Of a stretch of 7,316 nucleotides of DNA, positions 1 to 7,228 are shown piece by piece. Each line of letters starts with the position of its first letter. The stretch's first letter is position 1. The position numbers and the translations under genes are program-made. This DNA comes from Planctomycetota bacterium. GTDB lineage: Bacteria; Planctomycetota; Phycisphaerae; WQYP01. The notes under the pieces were generated by a model. That model was not told the DNA's origin and searched no databases. It saw nothing but the letters and a program-made list of their open reading frames with translations. The DNA is taken from the NCBI GenBank assembly GCA_021816165.1, contig JAKAYZ010000094.1, positions 1 to 7,316 on the forward strand, written 5' to 3'.

Positions 1-4
1 TCAT
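1..4 (-). CDS. Start of a downstream gene, cut off by the window edge
   Basis: On the minus strand an ATG at 4..2 is preceded by AAGGA (plus-strand 10-14) with a 5-nt spacer, which is good Shine-Dalgarno geometry. It lies 52 bp beyond the stop of the MFS-acyltransferase gene, with no terminator-like hairpin and T-run between them, so it would be the next gene of the same transcription unit. Only the start codon is inside the window, so no product can be named. An acyl-ACP or acyl-CoA synthetase would fit the neighbour functionally, but that is only a guess. Confidence 0.4.
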
Positions 5-56
5 CGCAATCCTTATTTGTATTCCAAGCGCGGCCGCACAGGATGACGCGCGCCCG

Positions 57-2015
57 TCAGCATCGTTTGTCACTCAGATCGGCGGGTGCCGCATCCGCAT
101 TCATTTTCAGTCTGGCAATGGCATCCATGATCTGATCGGTCACGCCATCAAGTACAGCGGCTTCTTTGCTCTGGGCGGACATGCCGTTGAACCGCAGCGG
201 CGCGCCGTAATAAACACGCACCCGCGCGGGGCGCAGCAAATCTTTTTTCATGCTCTCATGCCGATGCGTCCCGGCAATATATACTGGAATCACCGGCGCG
301 CCGGTGGCCAGAGCCAGCATGGCCGCACTGTTTTTCCCGGTACGCAGCTCCACGCCGTCACCAATATCGCCTTCCGGAAATATGCCGACAACATCCCCGT
401 CTTTCAGGGCACGCATGGCCGCTTGAACCCCGGCGGTGTCCGGTGCGAACCGATCCACGGGTATAAAGCCCAGAGCGGAAAAAAAATGTTTCAACAGCGG
501 CAAATCATAATATTCGCGGGCGATGAGAAACCGCACCAGACGGCGGCGGCTGCCGATGCCCACCGCCAGGGGATCCAGTGTGCTGCCATGGTTGGCCGCG
601 ACAATAGCCGGACCGGAAACCGGAATGCGGCACGCGTTTCCCCGCCGCCACCGATGGCACAATTCCATGTATATCGCCACGATGCGCCGCGCCACCGCCG
701 AAGCAATCGGAAATGGCTGACGCCGGTAATAAATAATCAGCAGGCCGAGGCCCAGGACAGTGATCACCACGCCGGTGCCAATGATGATATTCATGATGTA
801 GGAATCGACATTTCTCCAGAATGCAATCGGGACGGTGGGCACCAGCAGGCCGAAGGTGGTAATCAGGTCACGCGCCCCCATGACGCGCCCGCGAATATAA
901 TCCGGCACCACCCGCTGCAGCAGAGTATCAACGGTGATGAACATAATGGCCCCGAACATCGCCGCAACGGTCAGCCAGACCAGAAATGTTTCCCAGTGCG
1001 CGGCCCATGCGGCCATCAGCAACCCAACGCCGATGGCAACCGTGGACCAGCCAATACCGATTTCTTTTGGAATTCCATTTCGTGCCCGGCTCACCAGAAC
1101 GGCACCGATAATCATGCCGATTCCGGCCACGCCAAGAAAGTAGGCGAAGTCACTGTTGGAAAGACCAAAACGCGAGGTAACAATGGCGGGCATGCAATTG
1201 AGAATCACCGCACTGGCGGTGGTGAACGCAAGTTCCAGCAGAATCGCCTGCAGCGGATGCTTGTGGACTTTCAGATACCCCAGAGCAACCTTTAATTCCT
1301 TAAATAAACTGTTGTGTTTTACACCGCGCACCGGGTCCGGGCGATCCATACCCGGGCGCAACCGCATGGAAAATACCGCAAACGCGGAAAGACAATATGT
1401 TCCTGCGTCCACATACATCGCCATGTCCAGACCGAATTTCAGCAGTAATCCGCCGAGAATAAAGCCCAGCAGCGTGGAAATGGTTCCGGCAACCGACAGA
1501 AATGAATTGGCTTGCAGCAGTTCCTTGGGATGCACCAGATTCGGCACAATGGCAGCCCGGGCAGGTGAAAAAATTTCACCGAAACACGACAATATGATTT
1601 CCGAGCCAAACAGCATCAGCAGAAGCACGCCCGTTGAAAGCGTACTGTGGTAAGCCGCAACCAGCAGCACGGTGCGTGCAATAATGACAATAATGCTGCG
1701 CACCAGATCGCAGGAAATCATGACCCACCGGCGCGGAAGCCGGTCTGAAATGGCTCCACCCAGCGGAGCCAGAAGCAAAAAGGGAAGAAACATGGCTAAA
1801 TTAAGCTGCGCGGCATGTTGCGCTGACTCAACGTGGCGCTTCAGCACAACATAGCAAAGCAATTCCAGCATGACCAGAAAATGCACGCGGTCGCCAATAA
1901 CGGAAACCACGTAACCACTCATCAGCAGAAAGAAATTACGATTGCGCAGCAGGGGAGGAAATTCCTGCAACAGCGGTGTGTCCGCCGAAATGCCTTGAAC
2001 TGCGTTTTGCGACAT
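57..2015 (-). CDS. MFS transporter fused to PlsC-type 1-acylglycerol-3-phosphate acyltransferase (LplT/Aas-like)
   Basis: Predicted two-domain inner-membrane protein of 652 aa. Residues ~20-430 form a major facilitator domain with about 12 hydrophobic segments and a motif-A-like loop (GGAISDRLPRR, 86-96). Residues ~445-630 form a PlsC/LPLAT acyltransferase domain with all four expected blocks: NHGSTLD (475-481, catalytic His476 and Asp481), FIPVDR (517-522), FPEG (546-549) and VIPV (575-578). By family analogy with E. coli LplT and Aas, the MFS half would flip lysophospholipid inward and the PlsC half would re-acylate it on the cytoplasmic face. Unlike Aas there is no AMP-binding acyl-ACP synthetase domain; the protein ends about 20 residues after the PlsC fold. 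The start is the ATG at 2015, because GGAGAGG (2018-2024) sits just upstream; an in-frame ATG at 2063 would add 16 residues and has weaker support. It lies 223 bp after the CLC pair and probably has its own promoter. The domain calls are firm; the lysophospholipid substrate is inferred. Confidence 0.88.
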   Translation of the reverse strand: MSQNAVQGISADTPLLQEFPPLLRNRNFFLLMSGYVVSVIGDRVHFLVMLELLCYVVLKRHVESAQHAAQLNLAMFLPFLLLAPLGGAISDRLPRRWVMISCDLVRSIIVIIARTVLLVAAYHSTLSTGVLLLMLFGSEIILSCFGEIFSPARAAIVPNLVHPKELLQANSFLSVAGTISTLLGFILGGLLLKFGLDMAMYVDAGTYCLSAFAVFSMRLRPGMDRPDPVRGVKHNSLFKELKVALGYLKVHKHPLQAILLELAFTTASAVILNCMPAIVTSRFGLSNSDFAYFLGVAGIGMIIGAVLVSRARNGIPKEIGIGWSTVAIGVGLLMAAWAAHWETFLVWLTVAAMFGAIMFITVDTLLQRVVPDYIRGRVMGARDLITTFGLLVPTVPIAFWRNVDSYIMNIIIGTGVVITVLGLGLLIIYYRRQPFPIASAVARRIVAIYMELCHRWRRGNACRIPVSGPAIVAANHGSTLDPLAVGIGSRRRLVRFLIAREYYDLPLLKHFFSALGFIPVDRFAPDTAGVQAAMRALKDGDVVGIFPEGDIGDGVELRTGKNSAAMLALATGAPVIPVYIAGTHRHESMKKDLLRPARVRVYYGAPLRFNGMSAQSKEAAVLDGVTDQIMDAIARLKMNADAAPADLSDKRC

Positions 2016-2136
2016 TACCTCTCCGCGCTTTCCAGGGATACACCCTGCGCTGGTCATCAACAATCCAGATTGTGGACTCTACCATCCGCCGACGCAAGGC
2101 CTCGCTACCAGATAGCCAAACGCGCCAAAGTCAAAG

Positions 2137-2165
2137 ATGATGCGGTGAAAGTTTCATTTTGACAA
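2137..2165 (-). promoter_or_regulatory. Candidate sigma70-type promoter for the MFS-acyltransferase gene
   Basis: Read on the minus strand, a -35 box TTGTCA (2160-2165, 5 of 6 consensus) and a -10 box CATCAT (2137-2142, 4 of 6) are separated by 17 bp. This would start transcription near 2130 and leave a leader of about 115 nt. It is the best match in the 223-bp gap between the downstream CLC gene and the MFS gene. The weak -10 box means the gene could instead depend on read-through from the CLC genes; I see no terminator between them. Confidence 0.35.
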
Positions 2166-2238
2166 ATCTTCCGCATCCGACACGAGCCTTTCGGCATTGC
2201 ATCAGCATGTCTTACTTGACCGCGTGCCACCGGATAAT

Positions 2239-4035
2239 TTATGCAATGCGACGATGGGCCGCGAGAATATCCGCCCGGGTAATGACCCCAAGCACCTGCC
2301 GCGGATCTTCCACATCCACCACCACCAGATGACCAATGCCATGCCGCACCATCATATTATCCGCATCGCGCAGTGATTCGTAGGCATGTACCACAAACGC
2401 CGGTTGATGCGTAATGCACTGCAGCGGCTCGGTAGCCGCAGCGGGTGTACTGAGCACGGCATGTTGCGAAACGACCCCCAGCAGCAATCCCTGCTGGTCA
2501 ACAACTGGAAATATGTGGTGAAGGTATGGGCCATGGCTTTGTGTCAGAAGTTCTTTGACCTGCCCGATGGGCTGTGCGGCGCGGAGACACACAATATGCC
2601 GCGAGCAGGCGTCACGAACCAGCAGCCGATCCAGAAAATCCGCGTGCGGCTGCAGCAGAACCCGGCCTGAGCGACGGAGAAATTTCTCCGTAAGCATGTT
2701 GTCCTTCATCAAAGCACATGAAACCAGAAAGGACGCAGCGCATCCAACTACCAGTGGGGCCAGACCATTGGGTTGAAGAGTGGTCTCAAATGCAAATACC
2801 ATCGCCGTCATCGGTGCCCAGCTTGCGCCGGCAAACATCGCAGCCATCCCGACCAGCGCTGCGGTCGCCATGCTGATCCCCGCATGCGGCAACAGAAATA
2901 TCGCTACACCGCCGAGCAAGGCCCCCAGAGCGGAGCCGATATTAAAAAGAGGACTGATAATCGTTCCCGAGTTCCCGCTGCCCAGAGAAAGCATCCATGC
3001 CGCAACACGCGTGATCAGCAGCACTGCCGCAGTCTGGAGTGCCATTTTTCCGGACAGCATTAAACGGATATTAGAAAATCCGATCCCCATCGACCGAGCA
3101 TCAATCAGCCCGCAAATTCCCACCGCAATACCACCTGCCGCGGGCCACCACATCCAGTGTATCCGCCAGAGCGTTCCCCATTTCTTAAACAGTTCGCCGA
3201 CCCAATAAAGCCCGCGCGTCATCACAACTGAAAACAATCCGACCAGCAGCCCCACCACCGCATAACACAACAGCGCCGCCAGGTCAGGTGCCGGCAACGG
3301 CGGCATCTGAAATAAGGGAGCCGGACCGTCAATCACGACATGCAATATTTCGGCTGTGGCACTGGCTATTGCGACCACAACCACCGATACCGGCTGAAAT
3401 TCAAATAGCAACAGCTCAATGGCGAGCAACACTGACGCCACGGGCGCACCAAAAGTGGCCGACATACCCGCCGCCGCCCCGGCGGCCAACAGTACGCGGC
3501 GCTGCTGCGTTGTAAAGAAGCGAAGCTGGCCCAATAAAGACCCCATTGCGCCGCCGGTAGGGATAATGGCTTCCGGTCCAAAGGGGCCGCCGGTACCAAT
3601 GCTGATTCCGATGGAAAAGGGTTTGAGTATCGCTCCGAGCCATGGAATGCGGCCTTCGTGAAAAAGCGTGCTGTCCATCACTTCTGGCAGGCCGTGTCCA
3701 CGTATTAATGGCGAACCGTAACGCGCCAGAAGCCCCACTGCCAGTCCACCGATAACTGGAATAAACAACACACCCAAACCGATGGCCTGATCAGACGGAG
3801 CCGCGGCGGCAAAGGAGAACCGCCCGTAAAAGCAGAGGTTGGTAACGAAATAGATCCAGTGGATGATGCAGAATGCAGCCAGTTCGCCCATCACGCCAAG
3901 GCCCAGTGCCAACAGGCACAGCAGCCATCCGTCAGGTCCCAGGATGCCACGCATTGATTTCCCCGGCACCGCGACGGTCACAAAGGCGGCAGGCGGTGCA
4001 GACGGTCTCGACGAGACTTTTTTTTCATCCGTCAC
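2239..4035 (-). CDS. CLC-family anion channel/transporter with CBS pair, divergent filter motifs (downstream paralog)
   Basis: A 598-aa integral membrane protein: short N-terminal cytoplasmic tail, CLC membrane domain (~35-450), then two CBS domains (~473-530 and ~540-595) that in this family bind adenine nucleotides and regulate the pore. Recognisable CLC landmarks are GHGLP (113-117), the gating-Glu region GTGGPFGPEAII with Glu155, FGAPVASVLLAIE (195-207) and GSGNSGTIISP (352-362). Three positions stand out. The EGP of the gating motif is shortened to EA by one missing residue. The first Gly of the GxFxP-type motif is Thr358. The position of the internal proton glutamate (ClC-ec1 E203) is Leu208, which the paralog shares. 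The start is GTG at 4035, with GAGG (4043-4046) 7 nt upstream. It begins 55 bp after the upstream CLC gene, probably in one operon, and shares its domain order and a near-identical C-terminus. Membership of the family is certain; anion transport by this copy is not. Confidence 0.93.
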   Translation of the reverse strand: MTDEKKVSSRPSAPPAAFVTVAVPGKSMRGILGPDGWLLCLLALGLGVMGELAAFCIIHWIYFVTNLCFYGRFSFAAAAPSDQAIGLGVLFIPVIGGLAVGLLARYGSPLIRGHGLPEVMDSTLFHEGRIPWLGAILKPFSIGISIGTGGPFGPEAIIPTGGAMGSLLGQLRFFTTQQRRVLLAAGAAAGMSATFGAPVASVLLAIELLLFEFQPVSVVVVAIASATAEILHVVIDGPAPLFQMPPLPAPDLAALLCYAVVGLLVGLFSVVMTRGLYWVGELFKKWGTLWRIHWMWWPAAGGIAVGICGLIDARSMGIGFSNIRLMLSGKMALQTAAVLLITRVAAWMLSLGSGNSGTIISPLFNIGSALGALLGGVAIFLLPHAGISMATAALVGMAAMFAGASWAPMTAMVFAFETTLQPNGLAPLVVGCAASFLVSCALMKDNMLTEKFLRRSGRVLLQPHADFLDRLLVRDACSRHIVCLRAAQPIGQVKELLTQSHGPYLHHIFPVVDQQGLLLGVVSQHAVLSTPAAATEPLQCITHQPAFVVHAYESLRDADNMMVRHGIGHLVVVDVEDPRQVLGVITRADILAAHRRIA

Positions 4036-4090
4036 GTAAGATCCTCACGGCATCACCCGGCACCGATAAGTAGAGCGCAGGGCATGGCCA

Positions 4091-5911
4091 TTAACTGAAC
4101 CGCCGGTGTGCCGCCAGCAAGTCCGTGCGGGTTATCACGCCGATAACCTGATCCGGCTTGTCCGGGGCGGTCACGATCAGGTGGCCTACGTTATAGCGCG
4201 ACATCAGGTTATCCGCGAGGCGTAAGGGACTATCCGGTTCAATGACAATCGGCTTACGATTAATCAAAGAACGCAACGCGATTGCCGGATCAACGCGCGT
4301 GTCAAGCAATTCGCGATAAGACAGCACGCCGACGAGCTTTTTATCATCGTTGAGAATCGGAAATTCGTGGTGTTTTAATACGGCCCATTTGGCAAAGATC
4401 AACTGACGCGTTTCGGCCACCGTTCTGGAGCCATCCAGGCATATGGCCTCGCGTGTATAGGCATCGCGTACAAAAAGACGATCCAGAAAATCCGTTGAAT
4501 ATTCCGTCTGCACCCGGATACCCCTCCGGGCAATTTTTTCAGTCATGATCGTATCGCGCATCAGCAGGCAGGAAACAAGAAACGCGGTTGTGCATCCAGC
4601 CAGCAGGGGAAGCAATCCGTGCGGCTGCATGGTGGTTTCAAACGCGAAAACAATGCTGGTAAGCAAAGCGCGCGACGCGCCTGCAAACAATGCCGCCATA
4701 CCCACCAGTGCCGCCACGCGCACATCCACTCCGGAATCAGGAAAGAAATGCACCACGGCCATGCCCAGCAGCAGGCCCAGGGCGCTGCCCAGGGTAAACA
4801 GCGGAGCCAAAGTGCCGCCGGAGGTGCCGCTGCCCAGCGCCACCGTCCATGAAATCCATTTAAGTATCAGAAGCATCAGAATGGCTTTGATGGCCATACC
4901 GCCGGCCAGCAGATGAAAGATATTGTCGTATCCAACGCCCATGCTGTGATGGTCAAAATAGCCGCAAACGCCGACCACCACAGCCCCCAGGGCAGGCCAC
5001 CACATCCAGTGCACATGACTGTATTTTTCGAAGCCGTCTTCCACCAGATACAACAATCGCGTGACACCGGCGGCGGCGACGCCGGCAATCAAGCCGATGA
5101 CCGCATAAAAAATCAATGACCAGTGATTGGCCGGACCAACATTGGGCATGGCAAAAATGGGCTTGTCGCCCATAAATATAATCCGTAAACCCGCCGCGGT
5201 AGCGCTGGCCAAAGCCACCGGCACCAGCGACCGTGCGCGAAACTCAAATAACAGCAGTTCAACAGCCAGTAACACAGCTGAAACCGGTGATCCGAATGTT
5301 GCCGCCATTCCCGCCGCAGCGCCGGCGGAGAGCAGGATTTTTCGCTCGTCCGCGGTGGTGTGAAGAATCTGCCCCACCAATGACCCAAAGGCTCCACCGG
5401 TCGCGATGATCGGCCCTTCGGCACCAAACGGGCCGCCTGTGCCGATACTGATTGCCGCCGAAATGGGTTTCAGCAACGTCAGGCTCATGGGGATGCGACT
5501 TTGATTGGTAAGAATATTTTCCATCGCTTCCGGAATACCGTGGCCGCGGATGCCGGCGTGGCCATATCGGGCCATAATCCCCACGACCACAGCACCGATG
5601 ATCGGTACAGCGATAACCCATATTCCCAGATGCGCCGATGTCGGATCGGCAAAAGACAGTGAAAATCGACCGTAAAAACAGAGATTCGTCAGCAGGCCGA
5701 TCAGCCGCAGCAATGCCATGGCCACGACCGCCGCCACTGCTCCAATCATGACCGACAAACCCGCCAGTCTCCAGACATCACGCCCGAAGAGTGTGGCGTG
5801 GGCGGTCATTTGTTCATATTCCAAAACTGGCCCCAGCGACGGCGAAACCCCGACGCCCTCGGTTGTGGACCCTCGATCCTCAGGAGTTTTCACAGCTTCA
5901 TATGCCTCCAT
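4091..5911 (-). CDS. CLC-family chloride channel/transporter with CBS pair (upstream, canonical paralog)
   Basis: A CLC-type membrane protein of 606 aa, predicted to move chloride or a similar anion through a homodimer with one pore per subunit. Numbering from an alternative start one codon upstream, the motifs are GHGIP (124-128), GAEGP with gating Glu166 (164-168), a ClC-ec1 E203 position occupied by Leu (Glu219-Leu220), and GTLAP (367-371, equivalent to GIFAP of ClC-ec1). A CBS pair follows at ~483-540 and ~550-604. A hydrophobic residue at the internal-glutamate position is seen in channel-type CLCs but does not by itself separate channel from exchanger. The start is uncertain: ATG at 5911 is reported, an adjacent GTG at 5914 is in frame, and a GTG at 5893 lies 11 nt downstream of GGAGG (5905-5909) and removes the first residues. 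The gene lies 129 bp after nusB and 55 bp before the second CLC gene. Confidence 0.93.
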   Translation of the reverse strand: MEAYEAVKTPEDRGSTTEGVGVSPSLGPVLEYEQMTAHATLFGRDVWRLAGLSVMIGAVAAVVAMALLRLIGLLTNLCFYGRFSLSFADPTSAHLGIWVIAVPIIGAVVVGIMARYGHAGIRGHGIPEAMENILTNQSRIPMSLTLLKPISAAISIGTGGPFGAEGPIIATGGAFGSLVGQILHTTADERKILLSAGAAAGMAATFGSPVSAVLLAVELLLFEFRARSLVPVALASATAAGLRIIFMGDKPIFAMPNVGPANHWSLIFYAVIGLIAGVAAAGVTRLLYLVEDGFEKYSHVHWMWWPALGAVVVGVCGYFDHHSMGVGYDNIFHLLAGGMAIKAILMLLILKWISWTVALGSGTSGGTLAPLFTLGSALGLLLGMAVVHFFPDSGVDVRVAALVGMAALFAGASRALLTSIVFAFETTMQPHGLLPLLAGCTTAFLVSCLLMRDTIMTEKIARRGIRVQTEYSTDFLDRLFVRDAYTREAICLDGSRTVAETRQLIFAKWAVLKHHEFPILNDDKKLVGVLSYRELLDTRVDPAIALRSLINRKPIVIEPDSPLRLADNLMSRYNVGHLIVTAPDKPDQVIGVITRTDLLAAHRRFS

Positions 5912-5994
5912 CACCGTGCATCAATGCGTTGTATCCGCCAGAATACCCCGCAATGATCTATTTGCCTTACCTCAACACATCTTGCATCCTGTTG

Positions 5995-6030
5995 CCGCGG
6001 CCCGCGGATGTTGCACATTCAGTGCGCAAC
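5995..6030 (-). repeat. Two adjacent inverted repeats between nusB and the first CLC gene
   Basis: Beginning 10 nt after the nusB stop on the transcribed strand, GTTGCGCAC and GTGCAAC (6010-6030) can pair around a 5-nt loop with a two-base bulge. Next to it, CCGCGGGCCGCGG (5995-6007) can form a 5-bp GC stem with a 3-nt loop; it contains two CCGCGG sites. Neither hairpin is followed by a T-run, so a classical intrinsic terminator is not supported. They could stabilise the 3' end of the ribH-nusB message, mark a processing site, or be chance GC-rich structure. Confidence 0.4.
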
Positions 6031-6040
6031 GACTGTGCCA

Positions 6041-6481
6041 TTATCTCGCGCTGTCAGTGAGTCGGTTATGCTGCTTTAAAGCCGCATCCAATACGCCGTT
6101 AATAAAACCGTAACTCTCTTCTGTGGAGTATTCTCTGGCCATGTTAATCGCTTCATCCAGCACCACTTTTCCCGGCGTCTGCGGCTGATGGGTTAATTCC
6201 CAAAGCGCCAGCCGCAGAATATTGCGGTCCACCGCCGCGAGGCGCGTGATCGTCCAGCGCGGAATCAGTCGTCCCGCCCATTCGTCGGCCTCTTTGTGAT
6301 AATCCCATGCACCGCAGGCCATGGATGTGGCGAGTTGCCGCACGTCGTTATCATCGGTGGCTTGACTGATAAACGTGGGTAGCATTTGCGCTATAAAAGT
6401 GTCGCCCTGCACCTCCGCCTGATAAATTGCCTGCAGGGCAATGCGGCGGGCTGCGGAACGTTTTTCATTCGTTGTATTCAC
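6041..6481 (-). CDS. nusB: Transcription antitermination factor NusB
   Basis: A 146-aa all-helical RNA-binding protein that, with NusE (S10), recognises boxA in rRNA leaders and promotes processive antitermination. Family signatures appear in order: an N-terminal RRIALQAIYQAE helix (12-23), DRNILRLALWEL (85-96) and a C-terminal VLDEAINMAREYSTEESYGFINGVLD stretch (107-132). Length is normal for the family. The start is GTG at 6481, with AGGA (6488-6491) 6 nt upstream. A longer in-frame reading to 6565 would overlap ribH by about 70 bp and add a non-conserved tail, so it is rejected. It follows ribH by 11 bp, the common bacterial ribH-nusB arrangement, and is almost certainly co-transcribed with it. 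Confidence 0.96.
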   Translation of the reverse strand: MNTTNEKRSAARRIALQAIYQAEVQGDTFIAQMLPTFISQATDDNDVRQLATSMACGAWDYHKEADEWAGRLIPRWTITRLAAVDRNILRLALWELTHQPQTPGKVVLDEAINMAREYSTEESYGFINGVLDAALKQHNRLTDSAR

Positions 6482-6492
6482 AATGTTTCCTG

Positions 6493-6978
6493 TTAAGAGT
6501 TCTGTAGCGCGGACAATTGATTCAGCACATCCGCCATTTCCATGGCGGCGCACGCGGCGCTCCAACCGGCGTTGCCCATTTTCAAACCGGCTCGATCCAT
6601 CGCCTGTTCCACGGTATCCGCCGTGATGATGCCAAAAATGGTCGGCACCCCCGTGGCCGGGCCAATTGCGGCAATGCCACTGGCAACCTGTTGTGCCACA
6701 TGATCAAAATGAGCAGTCTGGCCACGAATTATGCAGCCAAGGCAGATAATGGCCGAGAATTTTTCACTTCTGGCCAGACGCATCGCGACGGTGGGAATCT
6801 CAAAGCTTCCCGGCACCCAGATTCTGCTGATCTGCTTTTCATTGGCACCGTGGCGCACCAGAGCTTCAACCGCGCCATCGGCAAGCCGCGATGTGATCAA
6901 TCCATTAAATTCAGCGGCAATAATGACATAATGCTGTTGCGGTTTAACACAAAGTTGACCACGCAGATCAGAAATCAT
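6493..6978 (-). CDS. ribH: 6,7-dimethyl-8-ribityllumazine synthase
   Basis: A 161-aa cytoplasmic enzyme of riboflavin biosynthesis that condenses 5-amino-6-ribitylamino-uracil with 3,4-dihydroxy-2-butanone 4-phosphate to give lumazine; family members assemble as pentamers or 60-mers. Visible signatures are EFN (23-25, the aromatic residue that stacks on the substrate), GSFEIP (57-62), RGQTAHFDHV (85-94, catalytic His90), PTIFGIITADTVEQAMDRA (112-130, phosphate-contacting Arg129) and a GN-G loop (135-138). That loop reads GNAGWS where B. subtilis and E. coli have GNKG and an acidic residue three positions after the lysine, so two active-site residues are changed. The start is ATG at 6978, because GGTGGAG (6987-6993) lies 8 nt upstream; ATG at 6984 is only 2 nt from the same site and would add Met-Leu. 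No FMN riboswitch consensus is visible upstream. First gene of the ribH-nusB unit. Confidence 0.95.
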   Translation of the reverse strand: MISDLRGQLCVKPQQHYVIIAAEFNGLITSRLADGAVEALVRHGANEKQISRIWVPGSFEIPTVAMRLARSEKFSAIICLGCIIRGQTAHFDHVAQQVASGIAAIGPATGVPTIFGIITADTVEQAMDRAGLKMGNAGWSAACAAMEMADVLNQLSALQNS

Positions 6979-7007
6979 AAGCATATCTCCACCAAAACAA
7001 GCCCTTT

Positions 7008-7037
7008 AGTTTAGCGGTTTGGCCATGGACCGTCCAA
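7008..7037 (-). promoter_or_regulatory. Candidate promoter for ribH-nusB
   Basis: On the minus strand, TTGGAC (7032-7037) and TAAACT (7008-7013) are separated by 18 bp, placing a start near 7001 and giving a leader of about 20 nt before ribH. An 11-bp palindrome, TGGAC-C-GTCCA (7026-7036), overlaps the -35 box and could be an operator, though it is short. A second -10-like GATAAT (7131-7136) further upstream lacks a good -35 partner. Confidence 0.4.
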
Positions 7038-7142
7038 TTCGAGGCGATGGCGAAGCGCGAAATAGCGTGAGAATTGGGCAGGCAATGAGCTTTAACAGGA
7101 TCCCGGTCTTTCAATAAAAAGCAATATTTAATTATCGGGGGC

Positions 7143-7200
7143 GAAATTTTGAAAAATTTTCCATTTTTTATTTGACAGCATTCACGCACCGGGCTATACT
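7143..7200 (+). promoter_or_regulatory. Strong rightward sigma70-type promoter with UP-like A/T tract
   Basis: On the plus strand, a perfect -35 TTGACA (7172-7177) and a -10 TATACT (7195-7200, 5 of 6 consensus) are spaced by exactly 17 bp. Directly upstream, 7143-7171 is almost entirely A and T in short runs, as in UP elements that bind the RNA polymerase alpha subunit. Transcription should begin near 7207 and run out of the right edge of the window, divergent from ribH. It is the best promoter match in the window. Confidence 0.75.
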
Positions 7201-7228
7201 CCCTTTCAATGGAGTAGGTCTGAAGGTG

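Noticed and set aside
30..37. GCGGCCGC palindrome between the MFS gene and the left-edge gene
   Set aside because: A short GC-rich palindrome with no T-run; expected by chance in this composition and not a terminator.
258..1295. Long plus-strand reading frame of 345 codons
   Set aside because: It lies wholly antisense to the MFS-PlsC gene. Its translation is rich in His, Gln, Asn, Arg and Pro with no domain or hydrophobic pattern, typical of the shadow frame of a GC-rich membrane protein gene.
4036..4090. Possible separate promoter or terminator between the two CLC genes
   Set aside because: Nothing beyond the GAGG ribosome site is convincing in these 55 bases, so operon read-through is the simplest view.
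6482..6565. Upstream extension of nusB by 28 codons
   Set aside because: It would overlap the end of ribH in another frame, and the added residues match nothing in NusB. The GTG at 6481 has a good ribosome site.
7043..7050. GGCGATGG, resembling the 5' end of the fluoride riboswitch consensus
   Set aside because: The matching CGCC partner, the pseudoknot pairing and the downstream TGATG element are not visible. It lies on the plus strand, far from the minus-strand CLC genes.
7081..7100. CACGCACCGGGC (7083-7094) resembling a c-di-GMP-I riboswitch 5' segment
   Set aside because: It falls inside the spacer of the rightward promoter, so it would not be transcribed from there, and the rest of the aptamer is absent. 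The window coordinates of the string itself are 7183-7194.
6968..7189. Minus-strand 73-codon frame upstream of ribH
   Set aside because: No ribosome site or domain; it overlaps the ribH start out of frame and crosses both promoter candidates.
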